A stretch of DNA of 45,038 bases from Penium margaritaceum (lineage: Eukaryota > Streptophyta > Zygnematophyceae > Desmidiales > Peniaceae), in NCBI GenBank assembly GCA_023375785.1, contig SZWC01006691.1, positions 20,544-65,581 of the forward strand. The letters run 5' to 3'. A model generated the notes under the pieces. The model made no database searches, had not been told where the DNA came from, and was given only the letters and a program-made list of their open reading frames with translations. Below are positions 1-12,140 of the stretch, piece after piece. The position numbers and the translations under genes are program-made. Position 1 is the stretch's first letter; each line of letters opens with the position of its first letter.

Positions 1-560
1 TGCAAGTGTAGGTGTATGCTTTGCAAGTGTAGCTGCAGACTTTGCAGGCACACAAGTAGGCTTTGTACTCAAAGGCTCATGCTTTGAAGGCGCAGGCGCA
101 GGTGCAGCGCAGGCGCAGATGCAGGTGCAAGCACAAACTTTGCAAGCACACAAACACATTTTGTAGGCACAGGTACAAACTTTGCAGGCTCAGACTTTGC
201 ACGCACAGGCGCAGGGTTCGCAGATTCACGCCCTCGTTGCCAAAGTGCAGGTGTAGGCTTTGCACTAAAAGGCGGAAGGCAAAGCATTTGTAGGTGCAGG
301 CTTTTATGGTGCAAGCGCAGGCACACTGCAGGCTTTGCAGGTGCATGTTTTTGTAGGCACAGGCCCAGGCACAAAAGTAGGTGCAGGCTTTGTAGGTGCA
401 CGTGCAAGCGCAAGCTTTGCAGGTGCAATGGCAGGCCCCGGCCTAGGCTTTGAAGGAGAAGGTGCAAGCTTTGCAAGCACAGCCCCAGGCTGTGCAGAAG
501 CAAATGCAAGCTTTGCAGACGCAGGCGGAGGCGCAGGCTTTGGAGGCAGAGGCGCATCCT
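1..560. repeat. diverged, hexamer-rich edge of the array
   Basis: Here the array is much more diverged than elsewhere and the distance between TTT marks is not fixed. Between about 350 and 560 I see spacings of 21, 27, 33 and 39 bases, that is TTT plus three, four, five or six GCAGGC-like hexamers. Bases 84-150 hold an even longer hexamer run (GCAGGC, GCAGGT, GCAGAT). This suggests the 21-base unit is TTT plus three hexamers and arose from a 6-base repeat. Alternatively this is simply a decayed array edge with random indels, but the steps of 6 argue against that. Confidence 0.8.
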
Positions 561-1151
561 TTGTCGGCGTAGGCGCAAGCTTTGCAGGCGGAGGCGCAGG
601 CTTTCCAAACAGAGGCGTAGGCTTTGCAGGCGGAGGCGCAAGCTTTGCAGGCGGAGGTGCAGGCTTTGTAGTCGGAGGTGCAGGCTTTGTCGGCGGAGGC
701 GCAAGCTTTGGAGGCGGAGGTGCAGGCTTTGCAGGTGGAGGCGCAGGCATTGCAGTCGAAGGCCCAGGCTTTGCAAACGGAGGCACAGGCATTGCAAGCG
801 AAGGCGCACGCTTTGCCGGCAGAGGTGCCGACATTGCAGGCGGAGGCGCAGGCATTGCACGCGAAGGCGCAGAAATTGCAGGCAGCGGCACAGGCTTTGC
901 AGGCGAAGGGGCAGGCTTTGCAGGCCAAGGCGTAGGCTTTGTAGGCAGAGGCGCAGGCTTTGCCGGCGGAGGCACAGGCTTTGCAGGCGGAGGCGCAGGC
1001 TTTGCAGGCGAAGGCGCATGCTTTGCAGGCGGAGGCGTAGGCATTGCAGGTGGAGGCGCAGGTTGTGCAGGCGGAGGGGCAGGCATTGCAGGCAAAGGCG
1101 CAGGCATTGCAGGCGGAGGCTCAGGGTTTCATGCACAGGCGTAGGGTTTGT

Positions 1152-3340
1152 AGGCGGAGGCGCATGCTTTGTAGGCAGAGGCGCAGGCTTTGTAGGCAGA
1201 GGCGCAGGCTTTGCAGGCGGAGGCGCAAGCTTTGCAGGCGGAGGCGCAGGCTTTGCAGGCGGAGGCGCAAGCGATGGAGGCGGAGGCGCAAGCTTTGCAG
1301 GCGGAGGCGCAGGCTTTGCAGGCGGAGGCGCATGCTTTGTAGGCAGAGGCGCAGGCTTTGTAGGCAGAGGCGCAGGCTTTGCAGGCGGAGGCGCAAGCTT
1401 TGCAGGCGGAGGCGCAGGCTTTGCAGGCGGAGGCGCAAGCGATGGAGGTGGAGGCGCAAGCTTTGTAGGCGGAGGCGCAGGCTTTGCAGGCGGAGGTGCA
1501 AGCATGGCAGGCAGAGGCGCAGGCATTGCAGACGGAGGCGCAAGCATTCCAAGCGAAGACGCATTCTTTGCAGGCGAAGGCGCAGACTTTGCAGGCAGAG
1601 GCGCAGGCTTTGCAGGCGGAGGCGCAGGCTTTGTAGGCGGAGGCGCAGGCTTTGCAGGCGGAGGTGCAAGCATGGCAGGCAGAGGCGCAGGCATTGCAGA
1701 CGGAGGCGCAAGCATTCCAAGCGAAGACGCATTCTTTGCAGGCGAAGGCGCAGACTTTGCAGGCAGAGGCGCAGGCTTTGCAGACGGAGGTGTAGGCATT
1801 GCAGGCGGAGGCGCGGGCATTGCATGCAGAGGCGCAGGCTTTGCAGGCGGAGGCACATGCTTTGTCGGGGGTGGCGCAGGCTTTGCCGGCGGAGGCGCGG
1901 GCTTTGCAGGCGGAGGCGCAGGCTTTGTAGGCGGAGGCCCCGGCATTGCAGGCAAAGGCGCAGGCTTTGCAGGCGGAGGCACATGCTTTGTCGGGGGTGG
2001 CGCAGGCTTTGCCGGCGGAGGCGCGGGCTTTGCAGGCGGAGGCGCAGGCTTTGTAGGCGGAGGCCCCGGCATTGCAGGCAAAGGCGCAGGCATTCCAGGC
2101 GGAGGCGCAGGCATTGCAGGCGGAGGCGCAGGCTTTGCGAGCGGAGGCGTAGGCTTTGCAGGCGGAGGCGCAGGCTTTGCAGGCAGAGGCGCAGGCTTCG
2201 CAGGCGGAGGCGCAGGCTTTGCAGGCGGAGGCGCAGGCATTGCAGGCGGAGGCGCAGGCTTTGCGAGCGGAGGCGTAGGCTTTGCAGGCGGAGGCGCAGG
2301 CTTTGCAGGCAGAGGCGCAGGCTTCGCAGGCGGAGGCGCAGGCTTTGCAGGCGGAGGTGCAGGCATTGCGGGCGTAGGCGCGGGCATTGCAGGCGGAGGC
2401 GCAAGCTTTGCAGTCGGAGGCGCGGGCTCTGCAGGCGGAGGCGCAGGCATTGCAGGCGGAGGCGCAGGCATTGGAGGCGGAGGCGCAGGTATTGCACGCG
2501 GAGGCGCATGTTTTGCAGGCGGACGCGCAGGCATTGCATGCGCAGGCGCAGGCTTTGCACGCGGGGGTGCAGGCTTTGCAGGCGGAGGCGCAGGCTTTGC
2601 AGTCGGAGGCGCGGGCATTGCAGGCGGAGGCGCGGGCATTGCAGGTGGAGGCGTAGGCATTGCAGGCGGAGGCGCAGGCTTTGCAGGCGGAGGCGCAGGC
2701 ATTGCAGGCGGAGGCGCAAGCATTGCAGGCGGAGGCGCAAGCATTGCAGGCGGAGGCGCGGGCATTGCAGGCGGAGGCACAGCGTTTGTAGGCGGAGGCG
2801 CAGGCTTTGCAGGCGGAGGCACAAGCTTTGTAGGCGGAGGCTCTGGCTTTGTAGGCGGAGGCGCATGCCTTGCAGGCGGAGGCGCAGGCTTTGCAGGCAG
2901 ATGCGCATGCATTGCAGATGGAGGTGCAGGCATTCCAGGCGGAGGCGCATTCTTTGCAGGCGAAGGCGTAGGCTTTGTAGACAGAGGCGCAGGCTTTGCA
3001 GACATAGGCGCGGGCATTCCACGCGTAGGCGCGGGCATTGCAGGCAGAGGCGCGGGCATTTCAGGCGGAGGCGCACGCTTTGCAGGCGGAGGCGCAGGCG
3101 TTGCAGGCGGACGCGCAGGCTTTGTAGACGCAGGCGCAGGCTTTGCAGGCGGAGGCGCAGGCTTTCAAGGCAAGGGCGCAGGCTTTGCAAGCGGAGGCGC
3201 AGGCTTTGCAGGCGGAGGCGCAGGCGTTGCAGGCGGACGCGCAGGCTTTGTAGACGCAGGCGCAGGCTTTGCAGGCGGAGGCGCAGGCTTTCAAGGCAAG
3301 GGCGCAGGCTTTGCAAGCGGAGGCGCAGGCTTTGCTGGCG
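1152..3340. repeat. cluster of local tandem duplications (168 and 126 bases)
   Basis: Several blocks occur twice in tandem. A 168-base block begins near 1152 and 1320 (marked by GCATGCTTTG). Another 168-base block has GCATGGCAGG at 1502 and 1670. A 126-base block has ACATGCTTTGTCGGGGG at 1855 and 1981. A further 126-base block covers 2104-2360, and another is marked by GCGGACGCGC near 3110 and 3236. All periods are exact multiples of 21 (8 or 6 units). Copies are nearly identical, which fits recent unequal exchange or slippage. Confidence 0.85.
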
Positions 3341-3799
3341 GTGGCGCAGGCTTTGCAAGCAGAGGCGCGGGCTTTGCAGGCGGAAGCGCAGGCTTTGTAG
3401 GCAGAGGCACAGGCATTGCAGACGGAGGCGGAGGCATTACAGGCGGAGGCGCAGGCATTGCAAGCGGAGGCGCAGGCTTTGCACGCGGAGGCGCAGGCTT
3501 TGCGAGCGGAGGCGGAGGCTTTGCAGGCGAAGGCGCAGGCTTTGCAGGTAGAGGCGCAGGCTTTGCAAGCTGAGGCGCAGGCTTCGCAGGCGGAGGCCCA
3601 GGCATTGCAGGCAGAGGCGCAAGAATTGCAGGCAGAGGCACAAGAATTGCAGGCGGACGCGCAGGCATTGCATGAAGAGGCGCACGCTTTGCAGACGGAG
3701 GCGTAGGCATTGCAGGCAGAGGCGCAGGCATTGCAGGTGGAGGCACAGGGTGTGCAAGCAGAGGGGCAGGCATTGCAGGCGGAGCCGCAGGCTTTGCAG

Positions 3800-4290
3800 G
3801 CGGAGCCGCAGGCTTTGCAGGCGGAGCTGCCGCGTTTGCAGGCGGAGGCGTAGGGTTTCAGGCGGAGGCGCAGGGTTTGTACGCGGAGGCGCAGGCTTTG
3901 TAGGCGGAGGCGCAGGCTTTATAGGCGGAGGTGCAGGCTTTGCAGGCGGAGCTGCCGCGTTTGCAGGCGGAGGCGTAGGGTTTCAGGCGGAGGCGCAGGG
4001 TTTGTACGCGGAGGCGCAGGCTTTGTAGGCGGAGGCGCAGGCTTTATAGGCGGAGGTGCAGGCTTTGCAGGCGGAGGCGCATGCCTTGCAGGCGGAGGCG
4101 CAAGCTTTGGAGGCGGAGGCGCAAGCTTTGTAGGCGAAGGCGCAGGCTTTGCAGGCGGATGCGCAGGCTTTGCAGGCGGAGGCGCATGCCTTGCAGGCGG
4201 AGGCGCAAGCTTTGGAGGCGGAGGCGCAAGCTTTGTAGGCGAAGGCGCAGGCTTTGCAGGCGGATGCGCAGGCTTTGCAGGCGGAGGCGG
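3800..4290. repeat. two tandem duplications, 125 and 105 bases
   Basis: A block with GCTGCCGCGTTTGC at 3826 recurs at 3951. The spacing is 125, one less than six units, because each copy contains a 20-base unit (GGGTTTCAGG at 3854 and 3978). The next block, with GCATGCCTTGC near 4078 and 4183, repeats at 105 bases (5 units). The shared one-base deletion shows the deletion preceded the duplication. Confidence 0.85.
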
Positions 4291-5375
4291 GCTATGCAGG
4301 CAAAAGCGCAGGCTCTGTAGGCGGAGGAGCAAGCCTTGCAGGCGGAGGCGCATGCTTTGCAGGCGGAGGCGCAGGCATTGCAGGCGGAGGCGCAGGCATT
4401 GCAGGCGGAGGCGCAGGCATTGCAGGCGGAGGCGCAGGTTTTGCAGGCGGAGGCGCAAGCTTTGCAGGCGGAGGCGCAGGTATTGCAGGCGAGGTGCAGG
4501 CTTTGCAGGCGGAGGCGCAGGCATTGCAGGCGGAGGTGCAAGCCTTGCAGGCAAAGGCGTAGGCTTTGCAGGCGAAGGCAAAGGCTTTGCAGGCGGAGGC
4601 GTAGGCTTTGCAGACGGAGGCGCGGGGATTGCAGGCAGAGGCGCGGGCATTGCAGGCAGAGGCACAGGCTTTGCAGGCGGAGGCCCAGGCTTTGTAGGCG
4701 GAGGCGCAGGCTTTGCAGGCGGAGGCGCAGGCTTTGCTGACGGAGGCGCAGGCTTTGAAGGCGGAGGCACAGGCTTTGTCGGCGGTGGCGGAGGCTTTGC
4801 AGGCGGAGGCGCGGGCTTTGTAGGCGGAGGCGCATGCTTTATAGGCGGAGGCGCAGGCATTGCAGGCGCAGGCGCAGGTATTACAGGCGGAGGCGCAGGC
4901 AATGCAGGCAGAGGCGCAGGCTTTGCGAGCGGAGGCGTAGGCTTTGCATGCAGAGGCGCAGGCTTTGCAGGCAGAGGCGCAGGCTTTGCAAGTGGAGGCG
5001 CAAGCTTCGCAGGCGTAGGTGCAGGCATTGCAGACGAATTCGCGCGCATTGCAGGCGGAGGCGCAAGCTTTGCAGGCGGAGGCACAGGCCTTGCAAACAG
5101 GGGCGCGGGCATTGCAGGCGGAGGCGCGAGAATTGGAGGTGGAGGTGCAGGCATTGCAGGTGGATGCGCAGGCTTTGCAGGCGGAGGCGCAGGCATTACA
5201 GGTGGTGGCGCGGGCATTGCAGGCGGAGGTTCGGGCATTGCAGGCGGAGGCGTAGGGTTTGCAGGCGGAGGCACAGGCTTTGCAGGCGAACGACCAGGCT
5301 TTGCAGGCGGAGGCGCAGGCATTACAGGCGGAGGCGCGGGCATTGCAGGCGGAGGCGCAGGCTGTGCAAGCAGAG

Positions 5376-5830
5376 GCGCAGGCATTGCAGGCGGAGGCCC
5401 AGGCATTGCAGGCGGAGGCGTAGGCTTTGCAGGCAGAGGCGCAGGCATTGCAGGCGGAGGCCCAGGCATTGCAGGCGGAGGCGTAGGCTTTGCAGGCAGA
5501 GGCGCAGGCATTGCAGGCGGAGGCCCAGGCATTGCAGGCGGAGGCGTAGGCTTTGCAGGCAGAGGCGCAGGCATTGCAGGCGGAGGCCCAGGCATTGCAG
5601 GCGGAGGCGTAGGCTTTGCAGGCAGAGGCGCAGGCATTGCAGGCGGAGGCCCAGGCATTGCAGGCGGAGGCGTAGGCTTTGCAGGCAGAGGCGCAGGCAT
5701 TGCAGGCGGAGGCCCAGGCATTGCAGGCGGAGGCGTAGGCTTTGCAGGCAGAGGCGCAGGCATTGCAGGCGGAGGCCCAGGCATTGCAGGCGGAGGCGTA
5801 GGCTTTGCAGGCAGAGGCGCAGGCTTTGCA
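5376..5830. repeat. 63-base higher-order repeat, 7 copies
   Basis: Three variant units alternate in fixed order: one with GGCCCAGGCATT, one with GGCGTAGGCTTT and one with GCAGAGGCGCAGG. The GGCCCAGG mark lies at 5396 and recurs every 63 bases to 5774, giving seven near-identical copies. It is a classic higher-order repeat of three 21-base units. Confidence 0.93.
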
Positions 5831-6947
5831 GGCGGACGACCAGGCTTTGCAGGCGGAGGAGCAGGCTTTGCAGGCAAAGGCGCAGGCTTTGCAGGCGGTG
5901 GCGCAGGCTTTGCAAGCGGAGGCGCGCGCTTTGCAAGCGGAGGCCCAGGCTTTGTAGGTGGAGGCGCACGCATTGCAGGCGGAGGCGCAGGCATTACAGG
6001 CGGAGGCGCAAGCATTGCAGGTGAAGGCGCAGGCTTTGCACGCGAAGGCGCAGGCTTTGCAAGCGGAGGCGCATGCTTTGCAGGCGAAGGCGCAGGCTTT
6101 GATGGCAGAGGCCCAGGCTTTGCAAGCGGAGGCGCAGGCTTCGCAAGCGGAGGCGCAGGCATCGCAGGCGGAGGCGCAGGCATTGCAGGCGGAGACGCAG
6201 GCATTGCAGGCGGAGGCGCAGGCATTGCAGGTGGACTTGCAGGCATTGCATGCGGAGGCGCAGGCATTGCAGACGGAGGGCCAGGCATTGCAGGCAGAGG
6301 CGTTGGCTTTGCAGGCGGAGGCGCAGGGTTTCAGGCGAAGGTGCAGGGTTTGCAGGCGGAGGCACAGGCTTTGTAGGCGGAGGCGCAGGCTTTGTAGGCG
6401 GAGGCGCAGGCTTTGCAGGCGAAGATGCAGGCTTTGCAGGCGGAGGCGCAAGCGTTGTAGGCAGAGGCGCAAGCTTTGTAGGCGGAGGCGCAGGCATTGC
6501 AGGCGGAGGCGCAGGCTTTGCAGGCGAAGGCGCAGGCATTGCAGCAGAGTCGTAGGCTATGCAGGCGGAAGCGCAGGCTTTGCAGGCGGAGGCGCAAGCC
6601 TTGCAGGCGGAGGCGTAGGCTTTGCAGGCAGAGGCGCAGGCTTTGCAAGCAGAGGCGCAGGCATTGCAGGCGGAGGCGAAGGCATTGCAAGCGCAGGCGC
6701 AAGCATTCCAGGCGGAGGCGCAGGCTTTGCAGGCGGAGGCGCAGGGTTTGTAGGCGGAGGCGCGGGCATTGCAGGCGGAGGCGCAGGCATTGCAGATGGA
6801 GGCGTAGGCTTTGGAGGCGCAGAATTTGGAGGCGGAGGTGCAGGCTTTGTAGGCAGAGCAGCAGGCTTTGCAGGCGGAGGTGCAGGCTTTGCAGGCGGAG
6901 GCGCAGGCTTTGCAGGCGGAGGCGCAGGCGTTGCAGGCGGAGGCGCA

Positions 6948-8230
6948 GGCTTTGCAGGCGGAAGCGCAGAATTTGGAGGCGGAGGTGCAGGCGTTGCAAG
7001 CAGAGCAGCAGGCGTTGCAGGCGGAGGTGCAGGCTTTGCAGGCGGAGGCGCAGGCTTTGCAGGCGGAAGCGCAGAATTTGGAGGCGGAGGTGCAGGCGTT
7101 GCAAGCAGAGCAGCAGGCGTTGCAGGCGGAGGTGCAGGCTTTGCAGGCGGAGGCGCAGGCTTTGCAGGCGGAAGCGCAGAATTTGGAGGCGGAGGTGCAG
7201 GCGTTGCAAGCAGAGCAGCAGGCGTTGCAGGCGGAGGTGCAGGCTTTGCAGGCGGAGGCGCAGGCTTTGCAGGCGGAAGCGCAGAATTTGGAGGCGGAGG
7301 TGCAGGCGTTGCAAGCAGAGCAGCAGGCGTTGCAGGCGGAGGTGCAGGCTTTGCAGGCGGAGGCGCAGGCTTTGCAGGCGGAAGCGCAGAATTTGGAGGC
7401 GGAGGTGCAGGCGTTGCAAGCAGAGCAGCAGGCGTTGCAGGCGGAGGTGCAGGCTTTGCAGGCGGAGGCGCAGGCTTTGCAGGCGGAAGCGCAGAATTTG
7501 GAGGCGGAGGTGCAGGCGTTGCAAGCAGAGCAGCAGGCGTTGCAGGCGGAGGTGCAGGCTTTGCAGGCGGAGGCGCAGGCTTTGCAGGCGGAAGCGCAGA
7601 ATTTGGAGGCGGAGGTGCAGGCGTTGCAAGCAGAGCAGCAGGCGTTGCAGGCGGAGGTGCAGGCTTTGCAGGCGGAGGCGCAGGCTTTGCAGGCGGAAGC
7701 GCAGAATTTGGAGGCGGAGGTGCAGGCGTTGCAAGCAGAGCAGCAGGCGTTGCAGGCGGAGGTGCAGGCTTTGCAGGCGGAGGCGCAGGCTTTGCAGGCG
7801 GAAGCGCAGAATTTGGAGGCGGAGGTGCAGGCGTTGCAAGCAGAGCAGCAGGCGTTGCAGGCGGAGGTGCAGGCTTTGCAGGCGGAGGCGCAGGCTTTGC
7901 AGGCGGAAGCGCAGAATTTGGAGGCGGAGGTGCAGGCGTTGCAAGCAGAGCAGCAGGCGTTGCAGGCGGAGGTGCAGGCTTTGCAGGCGGAGGCGCAGGC
8001 TTTGCAGGCGGAAGCGCAGAATTTGGAGGCGGAGGTGCAGGCGTTGCAAGCAGAGCAGCAGGCGTTGCAGGCGGAGGTGCAGGCTTTGCAGGCGGAGGCG
8101 CAGGCTTTGCAGGCGGAAGCGCAGAATTTGGAGGCGGAGGTGCAGGCGTTGCAAGCAGAGCAGCAGGCGTTGCAGGCGGAGGTGCAGGCTTTGCAGGCGG
8201 AGGCGCAGGCTTTGCAGGCGGAGGTGTAGG
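6948..8230. repeat. 105-base higher-order repeat, 12 copies
   Basis: Five units in fixed order, including one with GCGCAGAATTTGGAGGC and one with AAGCAGAGCAGCAGGCG. The AATTTGG mark is at 6970 and recurs every 105 bases up to 8125. Copies look identical. Single related copies flank the block, at about 6823 and 8335; the latter lies exactly 210 bases after the last copy, so a two-copy-long stretch was overwritten by other variants. In the + frame the block would read as LQAEAQA-type heptads with NLEAEV and LQAEQQ variants, but nothing supports translation. Confidence 0.95.
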
Positions 8231-8689
8231 CTTTGCAGGCGGAGGCGCAGGCATTGCAGGCGGAGGCGCAGGCATTGCAGGCAGAGGCGCAGGCATTGCA
8301 GATGGAGGCGCAGGCTTTGCAGGCGGAAGCGCAGAATTTGGAGGCGGAGGTGCAGGCTTTGCAAGCAGAGCAGCAGGCGTTGCAGGCGGAGGTGCAGGCT
8401 TTGCAGGCGGAGGCGCAAGCTTTGCAGGCGGAGGCGCAGGCTTTACAGGCGGAGGTGTAGGTTTCGCAGGCGGAGGCGCAGGCATTGTCGGCAGCGGCGC
8501 GGGCTTTGCAGGCGGAGGCGCAAGCTTTGCAGGCGGAGGCGCAGGCTTTACAGGCGGAGGTGTAGGTTTCGCAGGCGGAGGCGCAGGCATTGTCGGCAGC
8601 GGCGCGGGCTTTGCAGGCGGAGGCGCGGGCATTGCCGGCGAAGGCGCAGGCTTTGCAGGCGAAGGTGCAAGCATTGTAGCCGGGGGCAC

Positions 8690-9240
8690 AGGCTTTACTG
8701 CGGAGGAGCAGGCTTTACAGGCGGAGGGGCAGACTTTGCAAACGGAGGTGCGGGCATTGCAGGCGGAGGCGCGCGCATTGCAGGCGGAGGCGCAGGATTT
8801 ACAGGCGGAGGCGCAGGGTTTGCAAGCGAAGGAACAGGCTTTGCAAGCGGAGCCGCAGGCTTTGTAGGCGGAGGCACAGGCTTTGCGTACGGAGGCGCAG
8901 GCTTTGCAGGCGGAGGTGCACGCTTTTGAGGCGGAGGCGCAGTCTTTTGAGGCGGAGGCGCACGCTTTGCAGGCGGAGGCGCAGGCTTTGCAGGTTGAGG
9001 CGCAGGCTTTGCAGGCGGAGGCGCAAGCTTTGCAGGCAGAGGCGCAGGCTTTGTAGGCGGAGGCGCAGTCATTGCAGGCGGAGGCGCAGGCATTACAGGC
9101 GGAGGCGCAAGCATTGCAGGCAGAGGCGCAGGCTTTGCGAGCAGAGGCATAGGCTTTGCAGGCGGAGGCGCAGGCTTTGCAGGCAGAGGCGCAGGCTTTG
9201 CAAGCGGAGGCGCAGGCTTCGCAGGCGGAGGTGCAGGCAT
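8690..9240. repeat. dispersed paralogous block, copy 1
   Basis: Contains the ordered marks GCGAAGGAACAGGC (about 8826), GCACGCTTTTGAGGCGG (about 8918) and AGTCTTTTGAGG (about 8940). The same order is found near 11280-11700, near 13080 (partial) and near 19650-19790. These four regions are paralogous segments of the array rather than chance matches, because several rare variants are shared in the same order and spacing. Confidence 0.8.
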
Positions 9241-9479
9241 TACAGGCGGAGGCGCAAGCATTGCAGGCGGAGGCGCAGGCTTTGCGAGCGGAGGTACAAG
9301 TTTTGCAGGCGAAGGCGCAGGCTTTGCAATCGGAGGCCCAGGCTTCGCAGGCGGAGGCGCAGGCATTGCAGGCGGAGGTGCAGGCCTTGCAGGCGGAGGC
9401 GCAGGCTTTGCAGGCGGAGGTGCAGGCTTTGCAGGCGGAGGCGCAGGCTTTGCAGACGGAGGCGCAGGCTTTGCAGGCG

Positions 9480-9895
9480 GAGTCGCACGCTTTGTAGGCG
9501 GAGGCGCGGGCATTGCAGGTGGAGGCGCAGGCATTGCAGGCGGAGGCGCAGGCGTTGCAGGCGGAGGCGCAGGCATTGCAGGCGGAGGTGCAGGCCTTGC
9601 AGGCGGAGGCGCAGGCTTTGCAGGCGGAGGTGCAGGCTTTGCAGGCGGAGGCGCAGGCTTTGCAGACGGAGGCGCAGGCTTTGCAGGCGGAGTCGCACGC
9701 TTTGTAGGCGGAGGCGCGGGCATTGCAGGTGGAGGCGCAGGCATTGCAGGCGGAGGCGCAGGCGTTGCAGGCGGAGGCGCAGGCATTGCAGGCGGAGGTG
9801 CAGGCCTTGCAGGCGGAGGCGCAGGCTTTGCAGGCGGAGGTGCAGGCTTTGCAGGCGGAGGCGCAGGCTTTGCAGACGGAGGCGCGGGGATTGCA
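9480..9895. repeat. 210-base tandem duplication
   Basis: A 10-unit block marked by GGAGTCGCACGCTTTG at 9478 recurs at 9688, followed by GGCGTTGCAGG and GGCCTTGCAGG variants in the same order. The period is exactly 210 bases. Copies look identical over their length. Confidence 0.9.
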
Positions 9896-10429
9896 GGCGG
9901 AGGCGCGGGCATTGCAGGCAGAGGCACAGGCTTTGCAGGCGGAGGCGCAGGCTTTGCAGGCGGAGGCGCAGGCGTTGCTGGCGGAGGCGCAGGCATTGCA
10001 GGCGGAGGCGCAGGCTTTGCAGGCGGAGGCGCAGGCATTGCAGGGGGAGGTGCAAGGCTTGCAGGCGGAGGCGCAGGCTTTGCAAGCGAAGGCCAAGGCT
10101 TTGCAGGCGGAGGCGCAGGCTTTGCAGACGGAGGCGCGGGGATTGCAGGCGGAGGCGCGGGCATTGCAGGCAGAGGCACAGGCTTTGCAGGCGGAGGCGC
10201 AGGCTTTGTAGGCGGAGGCGCAGGCTTTGCAGGCGGAGGCGCAGGCTTTGCAGACGGAGGCGCGGGGATTGCAGGCGGAGGCGCGGGCATTGCAGGCAGA
10301 GGCACAGGCTTTGCAGGCGGAGGCGCAGGCTTTGTAGGCGGAGGCGCAGGCTTTGCAGGCGGAGGCGCAGGCTTTGCAGGCAGAGGCGCAAGCTTTGCAG
10401 GCGGAGGCACAGGCTTTGTCGGCGGAGGT

Positions 10430-11390
10430 GCAAGCTTTTCAGGCGGACGCGCGGGCTTTGCAGGCGGAGGCGCAGGCTTTGTAGGCGGAGGCGCAGGCAT
10501 TGCAGGCGCAGTCGCAGGTATTACAGGGGGAGGCGCAGGCAATGCAGGCGGAGGCGCAGGCTTTGCGAGCGGAGGCGTAGGCTTTGCAGGCAGAGGCGCA
10601 GCTTTGCAAGCAGAGGCGCAGGCTTTGCAAGCGGAGGCGCAGGCTTCGCAGGCGGAGGCGCAGGCTTTGTAGGCGGAGGCGCAGGCTTTGCAGGCGGAGG
10701 CGCAGGCTTTGCAAGCAGAGGCACAGGCTTTGCAGGCGGAGGCACAGGCTTTGTCGGCGGAGGTGCAGGCTTTGCAGGCGGAGGCACAGGCTTTGTCGGC
10801 GGAGGTGCAGGCTTTGCAGGCGGAGGCGCAGGCTTTGCAGGCGGAGGCGCAGGCTTTGTAGGCGGAGGCGCAGGCATTGCAGGCACCGTCGCAGGTATTA
10901 CAGGCGGAGGCGCAGGCAATGCAGGCGGAGGCGCAGGCTTTGCGAGTGGAGGCGTAGGCTTTGCAGGCAGAGGCGCAGCTTTGCAGGCAGAAGCGCAGGC
11001 TTTGCAAGCGGAGGCGCAGGCTTCGCAGGCGGAGGTGCAGGCATTGCAGACGGAGGCGCGCGCATTGCAGGCAGAGGCGCAAGCTTTGAAGGCGGAGGCA
11101 CAGGCTTTGCAGACAGGGGCGCGGGCATTGCAGGCAGAGGCGCGGGCATTGCAGGTGGAGGTGCAGGCATTGCAGGCGGAGGTGCAGGCTTTGCAGGCGG
11201 AGGCGCAGGCATTACAGGTGGTGGCGCGGGCATTGCAGGCGGAGGCGCAGGAATTACAGGCGGAGGAGCAGGGTTTGCAAGCGAAGGAACAGGCTTTGCA
11301 GGCGGAGCCGCAGGCTTTGTAGGCGGAGGCACAGGCTTTGCGTACGGAGGCGCAGGCTTTGCAGGCGGAGGTGCACGCTTTTGAGGCGGA
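10430..11390. repeat. dispersed paralogous block (10.4, 12.4 and 19.0 kb family)
   Basis: Shares an ordered set of rare variants with 12420-13110 and with 19020-19750: GCAAGCTTTTCAGGCGGACG (10431 and 12422), GCAGTCGCAGGTATTACAGG, GCAATGCAGGCG, a shortened GGCGCAGCTTTGCA, and CAGACAGGGGCGCGGGC. These segments look like duplicated array blocks that later gained or lost whole units. Confidence 0.8.
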
Positions 11391-11715
11391 GCCGCAGTCT
11401 TTTGAGGCGGAGGCGCACGCTTTGCAGGCGGAGGCGCAGGCTTTGCAGGTTGAGGCGCAGGCTTTGCAGGCGGAGGCGCAAGCTTTGCAGGCAGAGGCGC
11501 AGGCTTTGTAGGCGGAGGCGCAGTCATTGCAGGCGGAGGCGCAGGCATTACAGGCGAAGGCGCAAGCATTGCAGGCAGAGGCGCAGGCTTTGCGAGCAGA
11601 GGCATAGGCTTTGCAGGCGGAGGCGCAGGCTTTGCAGGCAGAGGCGCAGGCTTTGCAAGCGGAGGCGCAGGCTTCGCAGGCGGAGGCGCAGGCATTACAG
11701 GCGGAGGCGCGAGCA

Positions 11716-12140
11716 TTGCAGGCGGAGGCGCAAGCTTTGCAGACAGAGGCACAGGCTTTGCAGGCGGAGGCGCTGGCATTGCAGGCGGAGGCGCGGGCAT
11801 TGCAGGCGGAGGCGCAAGCTTTGCAGACAGAGGCACAGGCTTTGCAGGCGGAGGCGCTGGCATTGCAGGCGGAGGCGCGGGCATTGCAGGCGGAGGCGCA
11901 AGCTTTGCAGACAGAGGCACAGGCTTTGCAGGCGGAGGCGCTGGCATTGCAGGCGGAGGCGCGGGCATTGCAGGCGGAGGCGCAAGCTTTGCAGACAGAG
12001 GCACAGGCTTTGCAGGCGGAGGCGCTGGCATTGCAGGCGGAGGCGCGGGCATTGCAGGCGGAGGCGCAAGCTTTGCAGACAGAGGCACAGGCTTTGCAGG
12101 CGGAGGCGCTGGCATTGCAGGCGGAGGCGCGGGCATTGCA
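11716..12140. repeat. 84-base higher-order repeat, 5 copies
   Basis: Four units in fixed order, with marks GCAGACAGAGGCACAGG and GGAGGCGCTGGCATTGC. The GCGCTGGC mark lies near 11770 and recurs every 84 bases to about 12106. Copies look identical. Confidence 0.93.

Noticed and set aside
4352-6376. A Gly/Ala-rich AGGGAGF frame resembling silk or cell-wall glycine-rich protein
   Set aside because: No signal peptide or unique terminal domain is present, frameshifting units occur at both ends, and variants do not favour silent changes in this frame by eye.
6868-8229. A 453-codon + frame of LQAEAQA heptads that looks like a coiled-coil protein
   Set aside because: The heptad follows from the 21-base period. 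The same frame is stopped by TAG in the many GCGTAGG units elsewhere, and no conserved start context, promoter or non-repeat domain is present.
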